Positions 1 through 11,414 are shown, counted from the first letter of the stretch. The stretch: 64,000 nt of DNA from Engraulis encrasicolus (GCF_034702125.1 NC_085869.1:55951341-56015340), one strand, 5' to 3'. Numbers and translations: made by a program. The notes: generated by a model not told the origin, from the letters alone.

Positions 1-146
1 CATGATTGGCAAGCTGAGTGGCCGGAGCATTGTCCTTCTCTAAAAAAAACCCTTTCCTCAGCATTCAGGGGCATTGTCAGAACAGAAGCAATCATGTCAA
101 TACCCTGACATGGTCAGCCCAAACTCCAGGCCCGAATTCATTCATT

Positions 147-301
147 ATTAAGCGGGCTTGCAGAACAAGTCCAGCTTATAGTAATCCCTAAGTACAGTTT
201 ATTATTAAGCGGGCTTGCAGAGCAAGTCCTGCCTATAGTAATCCCTAAGTACAGTTTATTAAGCGGGCTTGCCACGCTTATAGTGATCTCTAAGTACAGT
301 T
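147..301. repeat. Three-copy tandem repeat, unit ~55 bp
   Basis: The phrase TTATTAAGCGGGCTTGC followed by a shared tail ending CTAAGTACAGTTT occurs three times in succession (about 147, 203 and 257). The third copy is shortened. No gene is visible in the rest of 1-725. Confidence 0.75.
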
Positions 302-725
302 TCTTGCTTGCTTGCCTTCTTGCTTCTCTTGTGCAGGGCTGTAAAAATAGAAAATGGATCTCCTCCTAGGCCTTTCGAGATAGACACCGTTCAAACACTA
401 AAACGACCGGCTCGGCTTGGAGATCATTTGTTCTGATATAGCGTGTCCGTGTCTCTTGTCGTTTTTCCGTTTTTGGCGATTTTGTGCAAGTTTGGGTCCC
501 CATTGAAAACAATGGTAGAACCTTCATGAACCACGGAGCTACAACACTTTCAAGATGGCTGAATCCAAGAAGGCTGAATTGTTTGACCCATAACTTCTGA
601 CTGGGTGGATGGATTTTTCCAACATTTCTTTTAGCTTTGTTTTCTCAATATAATAGTAGTTTGTTGTATAGAGATATCAAAAATAAAAAGGCTCATCTCT
701 GCCCCAAAAGGCAAGCCCACTTCCA

Positions 726-1020
726 GCATTTTCTGTAAGAATGCAATCTAGTTCATTATTCAAATTGCAGTTTTCATACATGAAAAGGGGATCCCTCCAT
801 TGGCCAATATTTTGTATTTCCAGAAATAGACATTTTTAGCAGCAAAATGCATGTACTTTGGTCATACTGGTAAATATTAGTTCTAGTAAATGTTATTTAG
901 TAAATGTTCATGAAAAGATCCAATTTCACAGTAGACAGCACAGTTTCAATGACCAGCATAGTTGCAATACCTACTCTGGCCACCATCTTACACAGTGCAC
1001 CTTTTTAATGTTATTTTCCA
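726..1020. mobile_element. Degenerate MITE, same family as the copy at 23242-23597
   Basis: This stretch shares long runs with 23242-23597: a 'catgaaaagggga' block, a 'ttccagaaatagacattttta' block, a 'catgaaaagatc' block, and the right end ACAGTGCACCTTT. The left terminal repeat is not preserved. Bases 1085-1125 carry a piece like the right end of the Tc1-like element at 3074-4449. Confidence 0.55.
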
Positions 1021-1285
1021 GATTTTCTTTTTGATATTCTGTCTGTTAGAATGCACCTACCGTTAAAGTTATAGATTAGACTGATGTCTTTATCAGTTGA
1101 CAAACCAACAAATTCAGCTAGGGATCAAATACTTTTTCAATGTGCGAACCTACTCTTACCCTTAAACTGTTCTATTGGGGTCCACACATGCTTATTTCTC
1201 TTCACATCCAGGCTGCAACAATATCTTGCTTCCTTACTTTTTAACATTAAAGCTTATACTCAACTCTGAACACTATTTGTTTCAG

Positions 1286-1810
1286 ATGTTCCACACTGGA
1301 GCTGAAATTAACCCTGACAGATCCTTCACCCCTGCTATGTTCAAGAGGAACTTCATGAACCACTGGGTAAGAATTTGTTTTACAAATTATGCATTTAAAA
1401 ACGTGCGTATACCCTCCCATGTTTGTAAACTACTTTCAGGTCAGATATAGAATCATGTGGTCTGCACTGTTAGTGTATCAAGAAGTATGCAATGTGGTCT
1501 GCAGCACTGTTTGTGTGTCAATAGGTATTCAATTAAATTAGGTAGGTATTACATTATGTATTAGTTTTGCAGAATGCAACATGCACTGTCTCAATGTCGT
1601 AAGATTGTTCGGTCTTGCTCCAATGTCTCTGCTGCTAACTATAACATGGTCTTTGTTCTTCCCTCCTCATGCAGGCAGGTGATGTACGACTTCATGCTCT
1701 CCTTCTGCATGTGCGGCTTGGCCGAGTGGGTAGCCACTCTGAAAGGCAGCTGACATCTGGAGCAGGACACCTGCGGGGAGCTCTTCATGCTCAAGACCCA
1801 GGCCCTATAC
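1286..1810 (+). pseudogene. mip: MIP (aquaporin-0)-like exons 3 and 4, dead copy 1
   Basis: Exon 3 (1286-1366, 81 nt, the classical length in MIP genes) lies between TTTCAG and GTAAGA. It encodes the second pore half-helix region, but the NPA motif reads NPD and the preceding Met is Ile. The exon 4 remnant (about 1679-1810) starts at VMYDF, so its first ~14 codons (the VHWVGP region of copy 2) are missing. A TGA follows the LKGS calmodulin-site remnant at 1751-1753. The KTQAL-like MIP C-terminus can still be read downstream. Exons 1-2 are not in the window. An intact relative would be a lens-fibre water channel and adhesion protein; this copy cannot encode one. Confidence 0.75.
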
Positions 1811-1869
1811 TGTAAGCCTGCCACCAAGCCAGGAGAAGCAGGGGCCAGCCAGAATTGTTACAGTAGCCC

Positions 1870-2737
1870 CCTGCTTCTAGCAACCCAGCTCTTCTCCTCC
1901 CAGCAATCCAGCTTTCCTCCTCAAACTTCCCCCCGGCCCAGTCACCAACAACCAGAAAACCTCAACAATCAAAGACTAACATCTAGGCCTACCCTATCCA
2001 AGCCCCCCCCCCACCACCATCATGGACAGTATAGTGTGTGTGTGTGTGTGTGTGTGTGATTGTGTGCGTGCGTACAACATGTATATGTCCGTTAGTGGCT
2101 CTGTGCCCCCCTAGCAATGATGTGCAAGGTGAGCGAAGTGAGAGCGAAGTACACATTCAGACTAACAGCACTGACATAGACAAAGGCATAAATACACACC
2201 GTGTCACTTGTCAGTGGAAGGGGGGCAGCGCTCAGAATCTACACATGAAGTGGGACACTTCAAGAAGAAATGTTACTATTGGAGAGATGTAATGTGACTC
2301 TGCGACCAAAATTCATTGAAGGAGCAATTCAAGCTTGCAAGAATGGTCAACGTGACCGCTCCAAAGTCATTGTCCGGGATGTCTGTATGAAAGTGGATGT
2401 GCTCATGTGGGAGGACCCACAAGGTACCACACTGTGTATAGGGATGTACGACCGCTCATCATCCTCCTCCCAGTAGAGGAACAAGTTTGCAGAAACCAGC
2501 TCGTCTGATTGGTGCGAACTTCCCATGCCAAGATCGAGTGGGAGGTGTTGCGGTGGTCCATGCCTGGGCACAGGCTTGCTTTGATTGACAGCCTCCATCG
2601 TTTTTTTGCTGTGTGGTGAGTAAAAAGCCAATGTAACATTTATGTTAACATTAACTTTTTTAACCTGAGCGAATACCCTTAAATACTGTACTGTCAGTGT
2701 CACATTGATGTCCAATGAATACGGAGACTGTGTCTCT

Positions 2738-2738
<1 letters not shown>
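1870..2738. other. No recognisable gene; short (TG)n at 2034-2058
   Basis: The first ~120 bases match the 3' flank of MIP-like copy 2. The remainder has only short uncorrelated frames in both directions. I see no domain, splice structure or repeat family here that I can name. Confidence 0.5.

Positions 2739-2742
<4 letters not shown>

Positions 2743-2814
<72 letters not shown>
2743..2814. repeat. (CT)n microsatellite
   Basis: About 35 uninterrupted CT dinucleotides, with an isolated GCTC near each end. Serine/leucine or arginine/glutamate frames across it are artefacts. Confidence 0.95.
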
Positions 2815-2817
<3 letters not shown>

Positions 2818-3073
2818 CTATAATAGCTCCAGCTTGGCATGGTCACTACAGTGGTCTTCCTGACCATGCAGTTGGTCATCTGCATCTTCTCTGTGATGGA
2901 TGAGAGGAGGAATGGATGCATGGGCTCCTCTCCCATGGCCATTGGCTTGTCAGCATGGCACACCTCATGAGAGTGAGTGTCACACACATACACTTGCATT
3001 GCTCCCTCTTTCTCATAGCATATAAAGAGGTGTCATAAATAAGGGAACAACATTTGGCTGAGTCACCAGTTAC

Positions 3074-4449
3074 AGTGAGAATAATAAGCATTTCACCCTT
3101 TCTGATTTTGTTGGTTTGCGTACTAATAAAGACATGAATAGTCTGTCATTTTCTTTTAAATTTGATTTTTTATGGACTTTTTCGCCTTTCTTTCAGATAG
3201 GACGGTGAAGAGCATCAGGAAGCAAATGTGGAGAGGGAGTCGGGGTAGAGATGGCAAATAACCCAGGCCGGATTCGAACCCTGGGTGCAACCCTTGGGCA
3301 TGCAAGCCCAAGTGTTGGGGGGCTTAGCGCGCTGCATCACAGCGCCCCGAATAGTCTATCATTTTCATGGTAGGTGTCTTCTAACATGCAGAGACAAAAT
3401 CTCTAAAAGAAAATGCAGAAATGAACTTCAAAGAATACATATTTAGTCATATTTCATTGAGGGAAATAAGTGTTTGACACCCTTCCAGCTATTAAAAGTT
3501 CTGGTCCCACAGACCTGATGGGAAATTCCAACAACTTATCTGAATTAAAGACTCCTGGAAATGGTCACCAGCACCATATCAATCAGACTCCTAATTAGTG
3601 TAGGTACCTTCAGTCAATGCAAATCAACGGAGAACACTGCCCCCTCTGTCCAAAACGGGACTAAAACTGTGTGAATATGAAATGACGCATTAATCAAGGA
3701 CCAGATTTGAAATGTCAGGCTAAATAGCTACTTAAATCAGATGAGTCGATAAAGTACATTTTAATATCAGTTTATATTAATAGTGTAGACATTTAGCAAC
3801 ACACTTTAACCATTGTCCTTGTGTAGTGTGTTGATGGGAATTTTCACATTATTAAGCCATTTGACAGCGATGAGCTGCCTTCTCCATTCAATCACATTTC
3901 TCAGGTCTACCTCCAAATAATGGCTACCAGCATTGTCATGAAAAAGGGGATTGGGTCACCTCTAGTCTAATATTATATCTCTATGGGAAGCACATTAAGG
4001 TCATGAAGTGGCCTAGACAGTCTCCACACAATTACTGTAGGGTACATCATGTCTGGAGGGAACTAAAGCACCCATTTGCCAAGCTACAGCCACTACATCT
4101 TAATGATTTACAGATGATCTGCAAATAAAAGACAAACTTCCTTTATGTACACAAATGTTGTCATCAACTAACTTACACAAAACATCTGATCTTTGTCCTA
4201 GAGAGCAAGGGCTTTTCCAACTAGTACTTTGTATTTCATTGCGGGTAAATAAGTGTTTGACCCCTCTAGCCAAAGAAGACAAATGTAATTTATATATTCT
4301 TTGATATTCTTTAATCTTACTTTCCGGGGTTTCTTATTTATATTTTGTCTCTGTTAGTCTATAACTTTAATAGTAAGTGTATTCTGATCATGCCTTTATT
4401 TGATCCCTTGCTCACTTTGTTGGTTTGTCAACTGTATTATTCTCACTGT
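3074..4449. mobile_element. Degenerate Tc1/mariner-like element
   Basis: The left end CAGTGAGAATAATA and the right end TATTATTCTCACTG are inverted repeats; the left is preceded by TA, the right by a decayed TG. Inside are 'aataagtgtttgac' subterminal phrases at about 3466 and 4248, as in Tc1-like fish elements. No transposase frame survives. A SINE is inserted at 3154-3348. Confidence 0.6.
3154..3348 (-). mobile_element. tRNA-derived SINE with 18-bp target-site duplication
   Basis: On the minus strand it starts GGGGCGCTGTGATGCAGCGC (box A region) and carries the box B sequence GGTTCGAATCC about 90 nt in, followed by a pyrimidine-rich body and an A/T-rich tail. It is bounded by GAATAGTCTGTCATTTTC (3136-3153) and the same sequence with one change (3349-3366). 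The insertion sits inside the Tc1-like remnant. Confidence 0.9.
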
Positions 4450-4797
4450 GGAAGGGGCCCTCACAGGGATTTGGTTTTACGTAAGCCTGTTAATAATATA
4501 AAGGGGTCCATTAGAGCTGTTTGAACATAGGGAATTTTGTGCTCCACCCCTGTACAAGAACATACCTTCACAAGAATTTACTTTAGTGTGATTTAGCTTG
4601 ATTTCTGTGACACCTGCGCAGGCAGAACCCTGAAAATTCTGCTCTGCTGTCAGACAAAGCTCCCTTTGCTTGACCTTAGTATCTTTTTCAATGTGCAAAC
4701 CTGCTCTCACCATTGAACTGTTCTATTTGGGGTGATTTCTCTAAACATCTAGAGTGCGACATTATCTTGCTTCCTTACTTTTTTGTGTTTGTTTCAG

Positions 4798-5262
4798 ATG
4801 TTCTACACTGGAGCTGCAATGAACCCTGCCAGAGCCTTCACCCCTGCTATGTTCAAGAGGAACTTCATGAACCACTGGGTAAGAAAAAATGTATATACAT
4901 TAATAACATGCTTATACCCTCTCATTGTTTGTAAACTAATTTCAGGTCATATGTAGATGTATATGGTCTGCACTGTATGTGTGTAAAGAAGTATTCAATT
5001 AAATTAGGTATTACATTGTGTATTGGTGTTTTTGCAGAATGTGCCGTGCACTGCATGTCTTCAAATTTTTCTGTCTTGCACCAATGTCTCTGAATATGGT
5101 TTATGTTCTTCCCTCCTCCTGTAGGTGCACTGGGTGGGTCCCATGATCTGTGGTGGTATGTGCGCCGTCATGTATGACTTCCTGCTCTTCCCCAGTATTT
5201 GTGGCCTGGCCGAGAGGGTAGCCACCCTGAAAGGCAGCCAGCCTTTGGAGCAGGACACCTGA
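4798..5262 (+). pseudogene. mip: MIP (aquaporin-0)-like exons 3 and 4, copy 2
   Basis: Exon 3 (4798-4878, 81 nt) is clean: it has the second NPA motif (MNPAR) and canonical GTTTCAG and GTAAGA sites. Exon 4 (from 5125) reads 45 codons: VHWVGP for the last transmembrane helix, the YDFLLFP motif and the RVATLKG calmodulin-binding helix. It then stops at TGA 5260-5262. Downstream the same frame would continue GEPIKLKTQAL, the usual MIP tail, so the stop removes only the extreme C-terminus. Exons 1-2 are not found between copies 1 and 2. The copy is therefore a partial duplication unless it splices to exons left of the window. This exon pair could still be expressed; I call it a pseudogene with moderate confidence. 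Confidence 0.65.
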
Positions 5263-5368
5263 GGGGAGCCCATCAAGCTCAAGACCCAGGCCCTATACCG
5301 TAAGCCTGCCACCAAGCCAGGGGAAGCAGGGGCCAGCCAGTATTGTTATAGTAGCCCCTTACTTCCAG

Positions 5369-5560
5369 CAACCCAGCTCTTCTCCTCCCAACAACCCAGC
5401 TCTTCTCCTCCCAACAACCCAGCTCTTCTCCTCCCAACAACCCAGCTCTTCTCCTCCCAACAACCCAGCTCTTCTCCTCCCAACAACCCAGCTCTTCTCC
5501 TCCCAACAACCCAGCTCTTCTCCTCCCAACAACCCAGCTCTTCACCTCCCAGCAACCCTG
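5369..5560. repeat. 23-bp minisatellite after MIP-like copy 2
   Basis: About eight tandem copies of a 23-bp unit containing CCAGCTCTTCTCCTCCCAAC. At the equivalent place after copy 1 (about 1880-1925) only one or two diverged units exist, so the array expanded after the duplication. The minus-strand Gly/Trp/Glu-rich frames across it are repeat artefacts. Confidence 0.9.
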
Positions 5561-6093
5561 CTCTTCTCCTCCCAACAATCCAGCCCTTCTCCTCACAGCA
5601 ACCCTGCTCTTCTCCTCCAACCTCCCCGCCGCTCAGTCACCAACAACCAGCAACCCCCAACAATCAGACTATCATCTGCCCTATTCAAGCCCCCCACCAC
5701 CATCATGGACATAGTTTGTGTATGCATGTATGTATCTACTTCGCTCATACTAATTCTAACCATCGCCACAGAGGGGACGTGTGCACTGAAATGGTGAAAA
5801 CTAGACCTACGAACAAACCAACTAACACAAGACAGGGGGGGTCAGAATCTAAACTAATGCCAGGGGTGAGGTAGAACATTCAACTTGGACATACATACAT
5901 ACATTTTCTTACTGGCATGATCTCAACAGTTTTGTTTTTCAATTTATTTTTGTTCTACAATACAGGATGTGGATGTTTGATACATGTGTATGTGTGTGTA
6001 AGGGACTGAATGTTCACTGCAGCTTTTTATTTTGGGTTTACATCATTACAAAGCATGCATGTGTTTGCACTGGCCCACACTATCTCTCAAACA

Positions 6094-6101
6094 CACACAC
6101 A

Positions 6102-6148
<47 letters not shown>

Positions 6149-6149
6149 A

Positions 6150-6182
<33 letters not shown>

Positions 6183-6275
6183 AGAATGTGTGTGTGTGTA
6201 GAATGTGTGTGTGTGTGTGTAGAATGTGTGTGTAGAATGTGTGTGTGTGTGTAGAATGTGTGTGGAGTGCTGCTA
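6094..6275. repeat. (GT)n tract with GTAGAAT interruptions
   Basis: A pure GT run (about 6102-6145) is followed by five or six blocks of GTGTGT separated by GTAGAAT, a compound microsatellite/minisatellite. Confidence 0.9.
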
Positions 6276-6439
6276 CTGTTGGTGGTGGAGTTCTAGACTT
6301 GGACTGTGCCTTGTTCTGAACTGCAATTGCGTGTTGTGCCTTCAGCTGACTTCGGGTGAGTACTGCATTGAATGTTTCCTTCTGCATTCTTGTTACAATG
6401 TCTCTTGCTTGTTTAGCAACGTATTTTACTGACTTCCTT

Positions 6440-7300
6440 GGTCACTGAAGGAACTGTGCACCACACTTTCACTTGGAACTTTCAGATAGGTCTTCAGGAC
6501 TGACCTGATGCTGGCCTGCTATATTCACAGCACCTGGAATCCATCACCAATCTCAGTCGTGCTGCCCTAGATATTGCCAACTCCCGTTTGCATAGAAGGT
6601 TTGGCATCCATAACTTTCACACTGTTATTGCACCAGAGATGGTCTGGCTGTCTACTTGGTGATGCCACGTCTTGACCTTTATTCGGCAGTGCTTGTGGAA
6701 GTAGTTCTTCGTCCGTGCTGCAAGCACTGTCATGTACATCTTCGCCTTGACACGGTCACCGTTGTGGTCAAGAGGGTTCAGCTTGGCCTCGGCCTCGGCC
6801 TCAACCATCCTGATGACACCATGGCTGCAGCTCCACTGCATGTAGAGTAGGGTAGAGTAGAAGCTTGGCTTAACAGCTCTCTTCTGATGTTTGTTCTTTC
6901 ACTCTGTCTCCCAGCAAGTTCTGGCCGAGGCACATTTCTTTCTTCTTCTTGGAGAACTTGATCTCCGCTGACGTCTGAGATTGGTGGTGAACTCTGAGTA
7001 CTGTGGGCATGACGGACGTAGTCACCCGGGGGGCCAGTCCTGATGTCCTGGCTGGGCGTTCCTAGTGGCGGTTGGGTGCTCGGTTCCTTCTGCTTCCTTG
7101 GGGTGGGTGACCAACATGGTAATTGGAATGCCTTACTGCGCAGGCGTGAGGAAGTGTCGCTGGAGTGCAGAGGAAGGCGTTCACTGCAGTGCTCCCCGGG
7201 CTCAGCTGGGTTCATTGCACCCGGTTGTGGTCCCGGACGGTGTATGGTCTGGATCATGGGCTCTGCCACCAGCAGTGGCAGTGTTCAGCGTGTTTGAGAG
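6440..7300. other. GC-richer block, no identified gene
   Basis: Several 60-160 codon frames overlap on both strands and none shows a motif I recognise. Composition is richer in G+C than the neighbours between about 6640 and 7290. It could be a decayed processed sequence. A GT-rich low-complexity run follows (about 7320-7480). Confidence 0.35.
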
Positions 7301-7918
7301 AGGTTGTTGGCCTGTGTAAGTGGTTTGCGTGTGCAAGAATGTGTGTGTATAGCAGATGTGTGTTTGTCTTTGCGTGTGTGTGTCTTTACTTGCGTGTGTA
7401 TGTGTCGTTGCGTGCGTGTGTGTGTGTGTGTCTCTGCTTGTCTTTGTGTGTGTTTGTGTGTGTGTGTGTGTGCGCGTGCGCGCCTGAGACTGGCATTTGA
7501 TAATGACAGTAAAAGCAGCAGTGAAAATTCAAAGAATGCACGTGTTGGTGTCATGCAGATGATCATTTGTCTGATTTGTATTACAATTGTTTTGCCCCAC
7601 CAACTGTTATTTGCCATGGTATTAAATTGGCTTTGACTTTTTGTGATGGGTCATGCTTTTTTCTTTTTTTTTGTGGTTCAGAAACGCAGATAAAAGTTTT
7701 CAAAGACGACTGGGCTGAAGGGTGAATCTCTCAGCTAGTCCATACACCACAGACTGGCATACCGTATTTATTTCCATTTTAAAAATTACATACATTTGAA
7801 GGGGAAAGATGAAACACAATTTCTGGACACAGAACACTAGAACTTCTTTTTTTTTCCTGAAGTAGTTGAACCATGTCAGCAAGTTTAAGCGTTGTAGCGA
7901 ATCAAAACTGCATAGCAG

Positions 7919-7936
7919 AACACACACACACACACA

Positions 7937-7978
<42 letters not shown>
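7919..7978. repeat. (CA)n microsatellite with a short CG insert
   Basis: CA dinucleotides with CGCGCG in the middle. The surrounding 7480-8300 shows no gene I can support. Confidence 0.9.
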
Positions 7979-8309
7979 GGCTTAGTAGGTCAATATTTAT
8001 GTAATTATGTACACATCTTATCAGAGTCAGATGCCACTCAGTCTAGAAAAAAAGAAAAATTATGCAGCATAACCATGGATTCAAGAAAATTGCACAGTGC
8101 CTGTTTAGAATAGATGGGATTTATGTCCAACACCCATGGCACTGTTATACTGTGCTGCTCTAGATACTGTACTACTATAATACAGTGAGATATAGTTTGA
8201 TGACAAAAGTAAAAAAGTGCTACTAACCACTTGCTCAACTGTTTAAAAACAAAATTGACCCCTATGTATGTGTTCAAAATCTCGTCTAATCGTTCACTAG
8301 CAAGGCTTG

Positions 8310-8605
8310 GCAAGGGTAGGGTAAAATCGCGATACACAGAGCCACGGTAATGTTTCGTGGTTCAAGAGCGCAGTATCGTGATACACCCCTTCAAAGTTCA
8401 AAACTGCTTCCAAACTTCAGATTATCATTTTTTTTAATTATTAGTATCCTTTTGTAACCTAATCTACATAAAACGATCTTAGTTTTTGTTTATGATTTCA
8501 TTTTATAATGTTGGCAAATGTTAAAAACAAATTCAATAATTTGAAAAGATGCAATTAAAAAATCATGGGGTGTATCGGAGTGCATCGTTACAGCCCTACT
8601 TAGTA
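8310..8605. mobile_element. MITE-like repeat with GGCTGTAACGATGC-type ends
   Basis: The right end reads GCATCGTTACAGCCCTA and the left end region reads TAGGGTAAAATCGCGATACA, resembling the 'cgatac/gtatcg'-bounded short DNA elements common in fish. The ends are imperfect and no clear target duplication was found. Confidence 0.4.
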
Positions 8606-8631
8606 TTCTTATTTCCTTTTTAGCATAATAT

Positions 8632-9458
8632 TGTAGCGCCGAGCATTAACCACTTCAAAGGGATGACGGAGGCAGCAGATACAGTTACCGGTTTCTTTTT
8701 ATTTCCCTGCCCTCTCACAGAGTAACACGGGCAAAAGGAGGTGTCCCCCAGGAAAACAACAAACACTCTACACTAAACAATAAATAAACTCGCACTCACA
8801 CTGTCACACATCTGCCCTTAATCAAGTTCTCCTCAGCTCTGATTAACAGTTATGAACATTATTGATCCCTTCTCAATAACCCGCCCCTTATCAATATCAG
8901 TCCTATCTAATCCCATAACTCAGAGCCATCTAATATCAGAGTTACGCCACTCCCATAGACCTCTATGGACCAATCTTTCCACAGCAATGGCGGCTCTCAT
9001 GGAGCCTCACGGAGCGTTAACATGGAAATCCCCATTGACTTTAGTTCTATTAGAAGTTACTTAGTTCCAGGAGGTGGCCGTAGAACACAGAAAATGTGGT
9101 AAAGGTAATGTAATTTGTTTGTACTTAATCTTTGTTTGGTATGTGATGGTTCTGTGTTAGTTTCCAACGAACAGAAGTTTACTGTTAAGAAACATTTTAA
9201 TCTACGCGAATCACATCACCAACCGACTTCCTGGTCCCCGGTTTGCGCAACTCTGTTATTAGATGGCTCTGCCTTAATCATTCCCGCCCGGACACCTCCC
9301 CCCAATCAAAACCCACCCCAAAACTGATTGGCACACACAAAATTCTAGAAGACACACAAGGGAGTGGGGAACAACATTCACGCACACAGATAGACAGAGA
9401 GGATATCCTTTGGGGCAACACACACACACACAGTCCACTCAAGGGGCTCGGCGCTACA
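8632..9458 (-). mobile_element. Solo LTR, 827 bp
   Basis: Termini are perfect 13-bp inverted repeats, TGTAGCGCCGAGC and its complement, giving the TG...CA ends of an LTR. On the minus strand an AATAAA lies about 75 nt before the end, as expected for R/U5. No internal retroviral-type sequence flanks it, so it is most simply a solo LTR left by recombination. No unambiguous target duplication was seen. The family (Ty3-like?) is not determined. Confidence 0.65.
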
Positions 9459-9469
9459 CTATCTTATCA

Positions 9470-10101
9470 AGAATCAATCAGAATCAAGAATCAAGAGCTT
9501 TTATTGTCATTGACAAATAAATTTGACAACGAAATTGCGTTTTAGAATACACTGTACATGTACCCCAGGGCCGCTGCTCATACGGGCGCTGCCACTAACA
9601 CACCTCCACCACCTAGGCTCAAGTTTAATACACATTGGGAAAGGATGAGGGTAAAAAAATTGTCCATGTCTTCATATTATAGAGTTAACATCAAGGCATA
9701 GATGAAAAAAACCTCATATTTTAGCAAAAAAAGCAGTAGAGACAAACATTCGTATGAACCGGGGGGTGGGGGTGGGGGGGGTTGGAGATGGGGAAGGGAG
9801 AGGGGTTGCAGATAAGACAGAGGACGCGTTGAAGTTGAGGGAGGGGGGGGGGTGGCACTGGGTAGTCCTATCCCCACTGTGCACCAGATCTTATCCGCCT
9901 GAGAGACGGCCTTGGCCTGGTCCACAGCAAGTCCAAAACAAACACCAGGTGTCCATTGTGATGGGTAGGGAGGCAGAGTCTCCTGACACTGCTTGTCCTC
10001 CAGGGAGAGATAGATGAGTCCTGACCTAGGTCAGGTCGCTGATTTGCTGGGGCGCCAAAGACAGATTAGATTCATGTTTGGGTTATTGCAGGCATTCCTT
10101 T
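9470..10101 (-). mobile_element. 3' region and tail of a retroposon-like unit
   Basis: On the minus strand this follows the 188-aa ORF and ends with CAATAAAAGCTCTTGATTC and repeated TGATTC-type units (about 9470-9500). Such a short tandem tail is typical of L2/CR1-type retroposition. A G/C homopolymer-rich patch lies at 9762-9852. The link between the tail and the ORF is inferred from orientation and adjacency. Confidence 0.45.
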
Positions 10102-10668
10102 TTACTGCTCTGCAGGGATACGCATGTGACTGGCCACACGTCTCAAATACAGATGAATTTCCAACAATTTTGCCTCCAGCCCGATCGATTCAATTTGGCG
10201 GTTGTGTGCGACAAGTCCATCAATGCGGCGATCCATAGCTTCGAGGTGGCGTTGTACGGCCACAAGCCCTTCCAACAGTCTGTCCATCGTACGGTGACCA
10301 GCCACAGAACTCTCCAAAACGCGATTCACAACCACATTCTGTGCTCGAACTTCACTGCCCACCTTATCAATCAAGCCGCGCAGCTTGGGGCCCATAATAG
10401 CTGCTGCGATCCTCGTACAGTTGCGGTAGATCAGGCCCAAGAGTAATCCAATTCCCAACAAGCCTGTCACCAGAAAGCCAAAGATGTATAAATCTTCAAT
10501 GTCCTCCACGTCCATCGGAGCAAGACACATGATGCGCCACTTCCCCCACGGGTCCATCACGTAGCCAGCTGCCGATGTCCCGTCTGGACAGTTGGGCTCC
10601 CCCGAACCCACTTTGATCTTCGAAAAGATGGTGTCAATTGCGTTGATAGACCAGTTGACCAAATCCAT
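10102..10668 (-). CDS. 188-aa single-pass membrane protein with helical tail, likely repeat-encoded
   Basis: The intact minus-strand frame begins at ATG 10668 (AACAATGG). Residues ~1-60 form a short N-terminal region with two Cys (NCPDG and IMCLAP). Residues ~64-84 are a clear hydrophobic helix (IFGFLVTGLLGIGLLLGLIY). The remainder is heptad-like and amphipathic (KLRGLIDKVGSEV, MDRLLEGLVAV, MDRRIDGLV), so a membrane-anchored coiled coil is likely. No introns are apparent and a retroposon-like 3' tail follows on the same strand, so it may be carried by a repeated element. I do not recognise the family and give no function. Alternatives are a retrocopy of a host gene or an unclassified mobile-element protein. 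Confidence 0.5.
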   Translation of the reverse strand: MDLVNWSINAIDTIFSKIKVGSGEPNCPDGTSAAGYVMDPWGKWRIMCLAPMDVEDIEDLYIFGFLVTGLLGIGLLLGLIYRNCTRIAAAIMGPKLRGLIDKVGSEVRAQNVVVNRVLESSVAGHRTMDRLLEGLVAVQRHLEAMDRRIDGLVAHNRQIESIGLEAKLLEIHLYLRRVASHMRIPAEQ

Positions 10669-10936
10669 TGTTAATTTCAAATTCAGGAGAAAAAGACAGC
10701 GGGAGCCTCTGCAGAGTAAGTCAGACGAAGACAGAGTGCATAGCAGGGAGAAGGATAGGAGATAGGGAGAGGGAAGAGCTAAGAAAAATCAGGGAGCAAA
10801 GAAATGACAAGAAGGTGGCTTGGCTGATGGCCTCTTCACTACTCTGCTACACAGACCCCCAACAGCCGTGGAATATCAGAAGCCATCTCTCATTCAGCAC
10901 TTATAGTTTAGGAAAACATTCATGTCAATCAGTTGT

Positions 10937-11108
10937 TCTCAACCTTTTTGAACAAGCGCCCGCCATGACCTCATAAACCTGCCAACGCGTGTTTTAGTTT
11001 TAGAAATTAATTTTGGCAACTGAGCAACCTCCCTTCTCAACTGTCCCCTATAGGGCTCCCCAATGCACCCCCTGGGGGGCTGTAGCCCCCTAACTTTCAG
11101 AAACACAA
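10937..11108. mobile_element. hAT-type MITE remnant
   Basis: It begins CAGTTGTTCTCAACCTTTTT, the usual start of a fish hAT MITE family. A C-rich stretch with CCCTATAGGG and GGGGGGCTGTAGCCCCC follows, then a decayed right end near 11090-11108. Confidence 0.5.
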
Positions 11109-11130
11109 ATGTAAATGCTCTTTACAGAAC

Positions 11131-11414
11131 TTATTTTTCTTTTCCTTTTATGTCTTTGAGGTCTGACTCTTCCTGGCTATCTGATATTTCAGAAAGTGCC
11201 TTTCCCACATTGGGCAGGGCTGTGAGCATATCTCTACGAGAGTCAAAGCTCCAAACAGAACCAGAAATCAGTGATCCGATTCCAGAACTCTGAGATGATT
11301 CCAGAGATAGTTGTGATCTTCTCAGTGAGCCGATGTCATATCCTGTAAGAGTTGTCGTAGAGTTATATGCTGAGCTGGTGTCAGACCAGGAGTCAGAACT
11401 GGGATCTCTGCTCA
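11131..11414 (-). CDS. Terminal exon of the GIMAP gene
   Basis: Acceptor TTCCACAG precedes TGAGCAGAGATCCC. The exon is open for 94 codons to TAA and rich in Ser/Asp, ending in a Lys/Glu-rich tail. Its first ~25 nt resemble the start of the preceding exon (TGAGCGGAGAATCC), suggesting exon duplication. Confidence 0.7.

Noticed and set aside
147..301. CRISPR-like array
   Set aside because: Only three directly adjacent ~55-bp units without unique spacers, in a vertebrate genome.
5279..5620. Gly/Trp/Glu repeat protein on the minus strand
   Set aside because: Translation of the 23-bp minisatellite; no start or splice context.
6617..7269. Possible gene in the GC-rich block
   Set aside because: Overlapping frames on both strands have no recognised domain, no consistent splice sites and no conserved start; kept only as an unexplained stretch.
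10078..10446. 122-codon plus-strand frame
   Set aside because: Antisense shadow of the 188-aa minus-strand frame, which has the hydrophobic helix and heptads.
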